Shown here one piece after another: positions 28,451-35,484 of a stretch of 64,000 nucleotides of DNA. Location of the stretch: positions 62,001 to 126,000 of the forward strand of contig NZ_BMPE01000003.1 in the NCBI RefSeq assembly GCF_014647435.1. The letters are read 5' to 3'. Every line of letters begins with the position of its first letter. Within the stretch, counting starts at the first letter, position 1. The notes under the pieces were generated by a model, which was not told the origin of the DNA, ran no database searches, and saw only the letters and a list, made by a program, of their open reading frames with translations. The stretch comes from Deinococcus radiotolerans (GTDB lineage: Bacteria > Deinococcota > Deinococci > Deinococcales > Deinococcaceae). Both the position numbers and the translations under genes were made by a program.

Positions 28451-30172
28451 ATGCCGGTCCGACAATCCCTGAATCAGTGGATTCTGCTTGGCATCCTCCT
28501 GCCCGTCCTGGGCCTGGTCACCCTGACCGGCCTGAGCCTGAACGCCATGCACCAGAATGCCCAGAACGTCGCCCTCCAGACGCGGTCGCAGGAGGCACTG
28601 ACCCACCTGCGAAAACTGCAGATTCTGGAGCGCCAGCTGATCCTGGCCCGCACCCGCCCGGAACGGCAGGCGACCTTCACAACGTTTGACGATACCTGGC
28701 GCGCCGCGCTCCGTTCGGTGGAGAACGATCCGGCTCAGGCGCAGCGGCTGGAAGTCTGGCGTGACCGGGTGATGACCTGGGCCGCAGGTGACGAGCCCGT
28801 CACGGCTGACGTCACGCGCCTCGCGCAGAACCTGCCCCTGATCCAGACGCTCGTGCAGACTGAGGAAGACCGCCTCGCTGACATGCGTCAGGCGACCGAG
28901 CAGCAGATGCAGGACGGCCGCACGGGCCTGCTGACCTCCACTGCCGTGCTGGCCGGCGCGGCACTCCTGATGGGCCTGTTCGTGCAGCGGCGGCTGCGCA
29001 CCTTCGTGCGGCAACTCCACCGCGCGACCGCTCAGCTGGAAGCCGGTGACCTCACTACACGCCTCCCCACCGAGGGGAGTGACGAACTGGCCGACCTGGC
29101 CACGCAGTTCAACAGCATGGTAACGTCCGTGGCGCACACCATGGCGTCCGAGCAGGACTTGAAGAACAGCCTGGAGGCGCGGGTCGAGGCGCTCGTGCAC
29201 GCCAGCACGCACGAACTGCAACTCCTCGGCCAGCTGGGCACGTTCATGCAGGCTTGCCGGGACCAGACGGAAGCGGCGGGCGTGTTACGCCGCATCGCGC
29301 CGGTCATCTTCCCGGACGGTGGGAGCGTGGCGCTCGTCGACTCGTCACGCCGGGTCATGAACGTCTTCGCTGAGTGGGGCGACCACAGCGGCGTGGCGGC
29401 GTACGGACCGGACGACTGCTGGTCCTCCCGGCTGGGCACCGCGCATGAAACCGCTGAGATGCACCCGGCGCCCCGCTGCCCGCACGATCACACGCGGCAC
29501 GCCACGACCTGCATTCCTCTCACCGCCCAGGGTGAGACGCTGGGTGTCATCTCCCTGCACTTCCAGACCGTGGAGGAGATGGAACGCGCCCGGGAACTCG
29601 CCCAGCGGTTCGCGGACCGCGTGGCCCTCTCCCTGGCGAATGTCCGCCTGAAACAGTCTCTGAGGGAACAGAGCGTCCGGGACGCCCTGACCGGCCTGTA
29701 CAACCGTCGCCACCTGGATGACGTGGGGGAACGGGAACTGGCGTGGTCGCGCCGCCATGGGGTGCCGCTGTCCGTCCTGCTGCTCGACATTGACCACTTC
29801 AAACAGTTCAACGATCAGCACGGGCATCTCTTCGGGGACGAGGTGCTGCGTCAGGTGGGCGCTGAACTGGAGCGGCGCGTCCGGACGGAAGACGTTCTGT
29901 GCCGGTACGGCGGTGAGGAATTCGTGCTGCTTATGCAGGACTGCGCGGCGCCCGTGGCTGTAGAGCGCGCCGAGACGCTCCGGCAGGCCGTTCAGGGTCT
30001 CCAGGTACAGGGGGCGGAGGGGAGAGCAGAGCCGGTCACAGTGTCCATCGGCGTGGCGACCGCAGCTCCCGGTCAGGTGGCCCGGCTGGATGACCTGATT
30101 CGCCGGGCTGACCTGGCGCTGTACCGTGCGAAAGAGGCTGGACGGAACCGGACTGAGCAGCAGGCCAGCTGA
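28451..30172 (+). CDS. Membrane diguanylate cyclase (HAMP-GAF-GGDEF)
   Basis: 573-residue c-di-GMP synthase. Two membrane helices (residues 10-30, LLGILLPVLGLVTLTGLSL; and 157-180, GLLTSTAVLAGAALLMGLF) flank a helical extracytoplasmic sensor. Then come HAMP (RTFVRQLHRATAQLEAGDL), a short coiled coil, a GAF-like domain (residues 260-395, GQLGTFMQACRDQTEAAGV) and the GGDEF domain. The GGDEF domain starts SLREQSVRDALTGLYNRRHL and carries the active A-site YGGEEF. RTED five residues upstream is an intact RxxD inhibitory site, so product feedback is expected. TACACT lies eight bases before the ATG, suggesting a leaderless or very short-leader message. No EAL/HD-GYP partner gene is nearby. Confidence 0.9.
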   Translation: MPVRQSLNQWILLGILLPVLGLVTLTGLSLNAMHQNAQNVALQTRSQEALTHLRKLQILERQLILARTRPERQATFTTFDDTWRAALRSVENDPAQAQRLEVWRDRVMTWAAGDEPVTADVTRLAQNLPLIQTLVQTEEDRLADMRQATEQQMQDGRTGLLTSTAVLAGAALLMGLFVQRRLRTFVRQLHRATAQLEAGDLTTRLPTEGSDELADLATQFNSMVTSVAHTMASEQDLKNSLEARVEALVHASTHELQLLGQLGTFMQACRDQTEAAGVLRRIAPVIFPDGGSVALVDSSRRVMNVFAEWGDHSGVAAYGPDDCWSSRLGTAHETAEMHPAPRCPHDHTRHATTCIPLTAQGETLGVISLHFQTVEEMERARELAQRFADRVALSLANVRLKQSLREQSVRDALTGLYNRRHLDDVGERELAWSRRHGVPLSVLLLDIDHFKQFNDQHGHLFGDEVLRQVGAELERRVRTEDVLCRYGGEEFVLLMQDCAAPVAVERAETLRQAVQGLQVQGAEGRAEPVTVSIGVATAAPGQVARLDDLIRRADLALYRAKEAGRNRTEQQAS

Positions 30173-30405
30173 GTCGCTCGTCGTCGGGCGACCAAGCCTG
30201 AGGGTCGTGACCGCCTATTGACTTCACATGGGTCTGCTGTTGCGAGAGACATTCCCGATGTGATTCAGACGTGCGTGAGTACGAGTGCTCGAGACTTCTG
30301 AGTCGCGGGTAGGTGATGGATTCTTGGCCGGGTGAGTGGCCGTTCCTGCTGACCAGAACGTGTCTACTGCGCCCTGAGGCTGCGTCCCCGTGGCTGGGTG
30401 GGTAC

Positions 30406-30425
30406 TGCTTGATGCGCGTCAACCC
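30406..30425. promoter_or_regulatory. Second, imperfect parS-like palindrome
   Basis: TGCTTGATGCGCGTCAACCC matches the perfect palindrome at 30440-30459 at 17 of 20 positions. Its centre is 34 bp from that of the perfect copy. Confidence 0.5.
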
Positions 30426-30439
30426 AGTTCGTTCGTCGC

Positions 30440-30459
30440 GGGTTGATGCGCATCAACCC
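30440..30459. promoter_or_regulatory. Candidate parS centromere site (perfect 20-bp palindrome)
   Basis: GGGTTGATGCGCATCAACCC is a perfect palindrome 74 bp beyond the 3' end of parB. It differs from the chromosomal parS consensus (TGTTTCACGTGAAACA), as expected for a plasmid-type ParB. Position beside parAB and the second copy support a centromere role. A terminator role is less likely because there is no loop or T-tract. Confidence 0.6.
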
Positions 30460-30532
30460 GGTGTGCTCAAACGACAACGGGGAGCTCAGTGGCCCCCCGT
30501 ACTCTGTCTGTTTCGGGTTGCCGCGCGTCAAG

Positions 30533-31468
30533 CTAGCGGGACAGGAGATCTTCCAGCTGTGTCAGGAGCGCATGGACCTTGGCCTGCTGGTGACCCGTGA
30601 GCTTGCCCAGCCGCGCCGGCTTCAGCTGACGCGTGACGCGCGCCGCGACCTCATGCACTGCCGGACGAGCCTGCTCTGGCCGGAGTACCTCGTTCACTCG
30701 TTCCCGTGCGGTACGGGTGGACCACGCCTCGTGCATGGCCGTTGTGAGGAACTCACTCCGTTCAGCCCGTTCTCCCAACCGCACGAGTTCCAGGGCCACA
30801 GTTGGGGGGAGGTTCCGGGCGTACACCGCGCGAATCTCCTCCGGGCGCAGGCGCAGGACGCGCGCGTATTTCGTGTTGAAGGTGGACAGGCTGGCGCTGG
30901 TCAGCACCTTCAGTCTGTCCTGCAGATCGTGCGGGTCCTCGCCAGTCTTGAGGACGCGGCTCATCAGGCTGGGCAGCTGCTCAGGCGCGACGTTCAGCTG
31001 ACCTGCAAGCGTCCGGAAAACGCCGCGCACCACCTCGAACTGGTTGAGTTCCTCCCGCTGCGTGTTCTCCAGAGTGGACAGAGCGTCCAGCTGATCATCG
31101 CGGAAGGTGAACACACTCGCCAGCACGGTAGCGTCACCGAGCAGTCGCCGGCTGTGGAAACGGCGCCAGCCAGCCACCAGCTGATAGCGGTGCGGACCCC
31201 GCTGATCCGGATGGGGGCGCAGGAGGATCGGTTGAAGCTGCCCGTACTCCTGAATGGCCGCCATCAGGCCCGCCAGGGCCGGTTCACTGTACGGTTCGTC
31301 GCCAGCGCTCCCGCGCGGGTTCCAGTCCCCCGTCGCATCAATGGCGTCGAGTGGGATCTCATGGGTGCCCGACGCGTAGGCCGCCTGCACAGCCTGTTGC
31401 AGTTCAGCCTGGGCGTCCAGTGACCGCTGCTGCTGAGCCTGAAGGTTCAGGCCGCCCCGCCGGGTCAT
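30533..31468 (-). CDS. parB: Chromosome/plasmid partition protein ParB
   Basis: 311-residue centromere-binding CTPase-type ParB. The ParB/Srx N-domain is recognisable: HEIPLDAIDATGDWNPRG (residues 36-53), GLMAAIQEYGQLQPILLRP, and the arginine patch YQLVAGWRRFHSRRLLG (residues 94-110, normally GERR). TLENTQREELNQFEVVRGV corresponds to the N-E-N-x-x-R-x-x-L-N segment before the helix-turn-helix, and the C-terminal 60 residues are helical and basic (dimerisation). The ATG overlaps the parA stop by ATGA, so ParA and ParB are coupled. Probable binding sites lie at 30440-30459. Confidence 0.92.
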   Translation of the reverse strand: MTRRGGLNLQAQQQRSLDAQAELQQAVQAAYASGTHEIPLDAIDATGDWNPRGSAGDEPYSEPALAGLMAAIQEYGQLQPILLRPHPDQRGPHRYQLVAGWRRFHSRRLLGDATVLASVFTFRDDQLDALSTLENTQREELNQFEVVRGVFRTLAGQLNVAPEQLPSLMSRVLKTGEDPHDLQDRLKVLTSASLSTFNTKYARVLRLRPEEIRAVYARNLPPTVALELVRLGERAERSEFLTTAMHEAWSTRTARERVNEVLRPEQARPAVHEVAARVTRQLKPARLGKLTGHQQAKVHALLTQLEDLLSR

Positions 31469-32475
31469 CCCGCCACCTTCGCCGCCTGACGGTTGGCCAC
31501 CGAGATAACCGCCTCGGCCACGGCGTCCAGTTCCTGCACGGCCGGACTCTTGGGGCGGTACACAGCGACAGGCTGCATCGCGTTCGGCGCGTCCTTGTAG
31601 ATGCCCGGTCGGAAGGCGACCGGCGGGGCAGTCGGACCCAGATCGCCGTACACCTGCTGGAGGGCCTCGTAGACCTCCGCGTCGTGCAGCAGATTCTTGT
31701 TGTACCCGGTCACGACAAACAGCCCGAAATTTAGCTCGGGGTTGATCGCGCGCGCCTGACGGATCACCCGGCTGACGTTGTCAATGTTGTCGAGACCCTT
31801 CGAGCCGGTCACGGGCATGATCATCAGGTCACTGGCCGCAATGCACGCTAGGACCAGCGCGTTATCCGCCGGTGGCGTGTCAATGAGTACGTAGTCGTAC
31901 CGTCCAGACAGCGCCTGAATGGCGTGGCGCAGCCGACCCTGCTCCTCGGGTAGCTGACCACTGAGATACAGTTCCGCCCCCTTGAGGTGCCGGTTCGCCG
32001 GAATCACGTCCATGCCGAACGCCGGGATCGGCGTGGGGAGTGTGTCTGCCGTTTCATCCAGCACCTGCCGGATGGTGGACTGGATGTTCAGGGCGGCGGG
32101 CACGCTGCCGTCCTCGGGCACCTGGAACAGCCCAAGCCAGCGGGTGAGGCTGGCCTGCGGGTCAGCATCAATGAGTAGCACCCGGTGACCACGCGCGGCC
32201 AAGGCGTAGCCCAGGTCGCGGGTGAGGCTGGTTTTCCCGCTGCCCCCAGCCTGGTTATAGGTAGCGAGAACGGTCATGGTGGGGCGCATAGGGGTCTCCT
32301 TGAGGGGGGGTGAACTGAGGGGGACGATGCGGGCGACATCAGTGGCGTAGTGCCTCAGGGTAAAGGCCTCGCCACGCTGCACCGCACTGAGGACCGCAGG
32401 AAGTTGCTGGCGGAGCTGCGACGTGAGCACCACGCCATCCCGGCGTCGCTCGGGGTTCCGCTTTTTCCGTGCCAC
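31465..32475 (-). CDS. parA: ParA partition ATPase with N-terminal Phd/YefM-like domain
   Basis: 336 residues from the GTG at 32475. Residues 1-12 are basic (ARKKRNPERRR). Residues 13-52 (GVVLTSQLRQQLPAVLSAVQ, RGEAFTLRHYATDVARIVPL) match Phd/YefM antitoxins, with the SQLRQQL helix, the RGE turn and the V-A-x-I-V-P-L strand. After a 15-residue linker the deviant Walker A YNQAGGSGKTSL begins the ParA domain, followed by Walker A' LLIDADPQASLTRWLGL and Walker B DYVLIDTPPADNAL. TACCGT six bases before the GTG fits a leaderless start. An internal AAGGAG and ATG at 32289 would give a 274-residue ParA without the DNA-binding domain. The Phd part probably autoregulates parAB; no toxin gene is nearby. 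Confidence 0.85.
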   Translation of the reverse strand: MARKKRNPERRRDGVVLTSQLRQQLPAVLSAVQRGEAFTLRHYATDVARIVPLSSPPLKETPMRPTMTVLATYNQAGGSGKTSLTRDLGYALAARGHRVLLIDADPQASLTRWLGLFQVPEDGSVPAALNIQSTIRQVLDETADTLPTPIPAFGMDVIPANRHLKGAELYLSGQLPEEQGRLRHAIQALSGRYDYVLIDTPPADNALVLACIAASDLMIMPVTGSKGLDNIDNVSRVIRQARAINPELNFGLFVVTGYNKNLLHDAEVYEALQQVYGDLGPTAPPVAFRPGIYKDAPNAMQPVAVYRPKSPAVQELDAVAEAVISVANRQAAKVAG

Positions 32476-32481
32476 GTCAGA

Positions 32482-32510
32482 ACGGTACAAATGTTAAACA
32501 CTTTTTACAA
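32482..32510 (-). promoter_or_regulatory. parAB promoter with AT-rich operator-like sequence
   Basis: On the reverse strand TTGTAA (32510-32505) and TACCGT (32487-32482) are 17 bp apart, and TACCGT is six bases before the GTG at 32475. The spacer contains the palindrome TGTTAAACA (32492-32500) and partial inverted arms GTACAAA (32485-32491) and TTTTTAC (32502-32508), a plausible binding site for the Phd-like domain. Confidence 0.6.
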
Positions 32511-33010
32511 GCGGCACGCCATCGTGGTGACCGCCTAGATGAATGGCTGGTGGGCTCAGCGGGTCACGTGGCCCATGGGGAGCCAAATTTTCAATTCCGA
32601 AGACGACGTGGCTCCCATGCCATAAGGGGACATACCGCGTGATACTCAGGCGTCGGTGGTCGCGGGCGGTAGCGCCCGGCGTGGCGCGAGTGCAGCACGT
32701 TCAGAAAGGCCAGCGTTGCGGCCAATTATGCCGAGTGAAGATGGGGCTGGCCTCCCGTTCAGGGCGTACGCATGGCACAGCAACGCCATTTCTTTGCGCG
32801 CAGTGTGATTGCTCAAGTGATCATGGCTGGGCGTCTTGCGTGCGTCGCCAGCGGCTGACGGCTGAAGGTCCCTTCACGAGAGTCAGGGAGGAAACTGGAA
32901 GTGCGGTGACCACGTCATCACGCCTTTGACACGCCCGTGAGGTGTGGGAGCGCCAGAGTGAAGCCGTTCCGCACCACCTGCGGACGCATTCAGCCCAAGG
33001 AGGCACCGAC
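32511..33010. other. Gene-free stretch
   Basis: About 500 bp between the divergent parA and KGG protein genes. One open frame of about 128 codons (from 32543) has no domain, an unusual Cys/His/Arg-rich composition and no ribosome binding site, so I do not call it. Confidence 0.5.
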
Positions 33011-33346
33011 ATGACCAAAGGCAACGGAAACGGCGGTAACGGCGGCAATGGTGGGAACAACAACGGCGGGCGTGGCTTTGCGGGTATGGACCCGGAACGC
33101 CAGCGTGAAATCGCTGCCGAAGGGGGCCGCGCCGCTCACGAGAGTGGGCACGCGCACGAGTTCACCAGTGAGGAAGCGCGCGAAGCGGGCCGCAAGGGGG
33201 GACAGGCCTCGCACGGCGGCGGCAATCAGGGCGGAGGGAACAGCGGTGGTGGCGGCCGGGGTGGGCAGGGCGGCAGTACCTCGCAGCGAGGCGGCACCAG
33301 CGAGCAGCACGCTGAGGCTGGCCGCCAGAGCCACAAGAACGACTGA
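33011..33346 (+). CDS. KGG-motif (con-10/YciG-like) stress-induced protein
   Basis: 111-residue, Gly-rich, very hydrophilic protein. Two con-10/KGG repeats are visible: MDPERQREIAAEGGRAAHES (about residues 26-45) and TSEEAREAGRKGGQASHGGG (about 50-69). Low-complexity Gly/Asn/Gln tracts (GNGGNGGNGGNNNGG) flank them. The family includes E. coli YciG and fungal con-10 and is associated with stress, desiccation and motility; its molecular action is unknown, and intrinsic disorder is likely. AAGGAGG at 32997-33003 sets the start, and a strong terminator follows, so it is a single-gene unit. The location beside parAB is notable but may be chance. Confidence 0.88.
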   Translation: MTKGNGNGGNGGNGGNNNGGRGFAGMDPERQREIAAEGGRAAHESGHAHEFTSEEAREAGRKGGQASHGGGNQGGGNSGGGGRGGQGGSTSQRGGTSEQHAEAGRQSHKND

Positions 33347-33392
33347 CCGCTCGACCTCACAGGGGTTAACCAGTTGAGGGGACGTTGGCCTG

Positions 33393-33426
33393 GAGCTCCG
33401 CGTGTGCAAGCCGCGGAGCTCTTCTT
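33393..33426 (+). terminator. Intrinsic terminator of the KGG protein gene
   Basis: A perfect 10-bp stem, GAGCTCCGCG (33393-33402) and CGCGGAGCTC (33412-33421), followed by TTCTT. It lies 46 bp after the stop codon. Confidence 0.85.
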
Positions 33427-33576
33427 AGGTGCGGAGAGGCTCTACCTGAATCTTTCGTCGAGACCTTCCGGTGACCTGCATCCACATTCGGGACAACGTG
33501 TGTGGGAGCCGGCTGCTGAGCTGAGCCGCTACTGAGCGCTGGGCTGATGCGTGCATGTTGGCTCCGCCAGCGTTGA

Positions 33577-33612
33577 GGGGTGGGAGCGCCGTGAATTCAG
33601 CGTTCCCACCCC
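33577..33612 (-). terminator. Hairpin downstream of the mannose operon
   Basis: GGGGTGGGAGCGC (33577-33589) pairs with GCGTTCCCACCCC (33600-33612) with one mismatch around a 10-nt loop. It lies 68 bp past the manA stop on the reverse strand. Confidence 0.6.
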
Positions 33613-33679
33613 ATTGCGGCCTGACGCGGACTACTTTTCCTCGATCGTCAGCGGCGCCTTCCTGCTGCTCCTGTAAACC

Positions 33680-34606
33680 TCACGGAGTGGCGATCAGGGC
33701 GCGGCCCTCTCCGTGAAGGTGGACGGCTCTGGCCTGGGCGGGGATGAGGACCGTCTCGAACGGCTGTACGAGCAGGGTCTCGCCCTGCGCTTCAAGGGTC
33801 AGCTGCCCCTCGACCACCGTGACGAGTCCGAACGAGTCGCCCAGCGTCGTGGTGTCGCCGCCGCGCGCTCCACGCAGCGTGAACTGCTCGCACCGCACCA
33901 GGTCGCCCACGCCGTGGGTCTCGCGGGCCGGACTCCAGTCTCCGCGCAGGTCCGCGCGGGTGACCGCCACGGATTCTTCGAGATGCAGGGCGCGGCCTGC
34001 GCTGGCGGGGCGATCCCAGTCGTACACGCGGTAGGTGGTGTCGCTGGCCTGCTGCACCTCGTACAGCAGCAGGCCGGGGCCCAGGGCGTGCAGGGTGCCG
34101 GCGGGGATGAACAGCGTGTCGCCCACGGTGGGGCCGTGGCGTTCGCTGACGTCCAGGATGCGGCCGCTGCGGATGGCGTGGGCAAGCGTCTCTGGCGTGG
34201 TGCCGGGCGTGACGCCCGCGAGGAGCTGGGCGCCGGGGTCGACGTTCAGGAAGTGCCACGCTTCGGTCTTGCCGCGTTCGCCGGGTCCGACCATGACCTG
34301 TGCCTGCGCGTCGTTCGGGTGGACCTGCACGCTGAGCCAGTCGCGGCAGTCGAGCAGCTTGATCAGGAGCGGGAAGCCCGCGTCCGGGTCGAGGTGCTCG
34401 CCGAGCAGCGCGCGCGGGTACGTGCGCATGAGGTCGTTGACGGTGTGCCTGGTCAGGGGGCCGCTGCTGACGGCGCTCAGTCCGTCGGCAATCCAGGCTT
34501 CACCGATGGGGGTGCCGTTCACGGCCGGCGCGAGGCGCGCTCCGCCCCACACGCGGGGCTGATAGCGGGCGGAGAGGGGCAGCAGGGCGGGCAGGGGGGT
34601 GGTCAC
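33680..34606 (-). CDS. manA: Mannose-6-phosphate isomerase, class I
   Basis: 308-residue zinc enzyme interconverting mannose-6-phosphate and fructose-6-phosphate. It is the short bacterial type. Metal-site residues are in LLIKLLDCRDWLSVQVHPND (the VHP motif), EAWHFLNVDPGAQL and the LFIPAGTLHALGPGLLLYEV segment, typical of ManA cupins. YRVYDWDRP is a further family motif. The GTG at 34606 overlaps the stop of the ROK kinase by GTGA. It is the last gene of the alpha-mannoside operon and would feed released, phosphorylated mannose into glycolysis. Confidence 0.93.
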   Translation of the reverse strand: MTTPLPALLPLSARYQPRVWGGARLAPAVNGTPIGEAWIADGLSAVSSGPLTRHTVNDLMRTYPRALLGEHLDPDAGFPLLIKLLDCRDWLSVQVHPNDAQAQVMVGPGERGKTEAWHFLNVDPGAQLLAGVTPGTTPETLAHAIRSGRILDVSERHGPTVGDTLFIPAGTLHALGPGLLLYEVQQASDTTYRVYDWDRPASAGRALHLEESVAVTRADLRGDWSPARETHGVGDLVRCEQFTLRGARGGDTTTLGDSFGLVTVVEGQLTLEAQGETLLVQPFETVLIPAQARAVHLHGEGRALIATP

Positions 34607-35484
34607 GGGTGGGTCTCCAGGGGGGTGGCGTGCAGGGCGGCCGCGCCGAGCAGTGGGGCGAGCTCAAAGTATGCACTGCGCCGCACGCGGCACGTGCCGA
34701 GGTGCAGGGTTGGGGCGAACAGGTCGAAGGCCTGGCTGACGTTCCCGCCGAGCACGAGTTCCTCGGCGCCGAAGGCGTCGGCCCACGGGGCGAGGCGCTG
34801 CGCGGCGCGGGTGCCGAATTCTGCCCAGAGGCGCTGCGCGGCGCCGCTGCCTTTGCGGGCGGCCTGCGCCCAGTCGGCGGCGCTGCCCTGCCGTCCGGTG
34901 AGGGCCTCGCCGAGGCGGGTGATGGCGGGGCCGCTCAGGGTGTCTTCCAGCAGGCCGCTGCCGTCGGGGGCGTTCCAGAGTTCCCCGCCGGGTGGAACGC
35001 CAGGGCCGGACTGCTGCGCCTGGCCGCGCAGGATGAAGCCCGAGCCGAGGCCGGTGCCGAGCGTCACGCCGATCAGGCGGTCGGGCCGGGTGGGGCTGGC
35101 CCACCACTCGCCCAGGGCGAACAGGTCGGCGTCATTCCCGAACAGGATGGGCAGGGCAGGGGAGAAGTCCGGGCCCAGGACTTCGCGCAGCAGGGGGCGC
35201 AGTGGGACGCCGTGCAGTGCGGGGAACTTGTGGGTCATGTGGGACTGGCCGCCCAGCGGGTCGAATGGGCCGGGTACGGCGAGGCCGAGGTGGCGGACGT
35301 CTGGCGCGTGCGCCTGGGCGGCCTCGCGGGCGGCGTCCGCCCAGGCGCCCAGCAGCGTGGTCAGGGGCGCCTCGTGTGGCACTTCGCGCCGGGCGGTGCG
35401 CAGGACGTGGCGCGCCTGCGCGTCGATGAGGCCCGCGGTGACGTGACTGCCGCCGATGTCCAGGCTGAGGGTCAGGGGCGTCAT
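34603..35484 (-). CDS. ROK family sugar kinase (probable mannokinase)
   Basis: 293-residue ROK protein. The N-terminal phosphate loop is TLSLDIGGSHVTAGLIDA, and GLAVPGPFDP and ILFGNDADLFALGEWW (with the ATP-phosphate/sugar Asp) follow. GVTLGTGLGSGFILRG is the second phosphate motif. The ROK zinc-finger (CxCGxxGC) is absent and is replaced by ELWNAPDGSGLLED, so the signature is incomplete. There is no N-terminal helix-turn-helix, so this is a kinase rather than a repressor. Lying between the mannosidases and ManA, it most likely phosphorylates mannose. The start overlaps the GH38 stop by ATGA. Confidence 0.85.
   Translation of the reverse strand: MTPLTLSLDIGGSHVTAGLIDAQARHVLRTARREVPHEAPLTTLLGAWADAAREAAQAHAPDVRHLGLAVPGPFDPLGGQSHMTHKFPALHGVPLRPLLREVLGPDFSPALPILFGNDADLFALGEWWASPTRPDRLIGVTLGTGLGSGFILRGQAQQSGPGVPPGGELWNAPDGSGLLEDTLSGPAITRLGEALTGRQGSAADWAQAARKGSGAAQRLWAEFGTRAAQRLAPWADAFGAEELVLGGNVSQAFDLFAPTLHLGTCRVRRSAYFELAPLLGAAALHATPLETHP

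Larger units (their letters stand above)
30173..30532. other. Intergenic region holding the candidate centromere
   Basis: 360 bp between the diguanylate cyclase stop and the parB stop (convergent). No reading frame of note. It contains the two palindromes listed separately. Confidence 0.5.

Noticed and set aside
30440..30459. Reading the 20-bp palindrome as a terminator between converging genes
   Set aside because: It has no loop sequence or T-tract, and a second similar palindrome lies 34 bp away, which fits protein-binding sites better.
32290..32475. A stand-alone Phd antitoxin gene of a toxin-antitoxin pair
   Set aside because: No stop codon separates the segment from parA, and no toxin reading frame (Doc, YoeB, PIN or similar) is seen next to it, so a fusion explains it better.
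32543..32929. 128-codon forward frame between parA and the KGG gene
   Set aside because: It lacks a ribosome binding site or TAnnnT box at the right distance and has an amino-acid composition unlike its neighbours.
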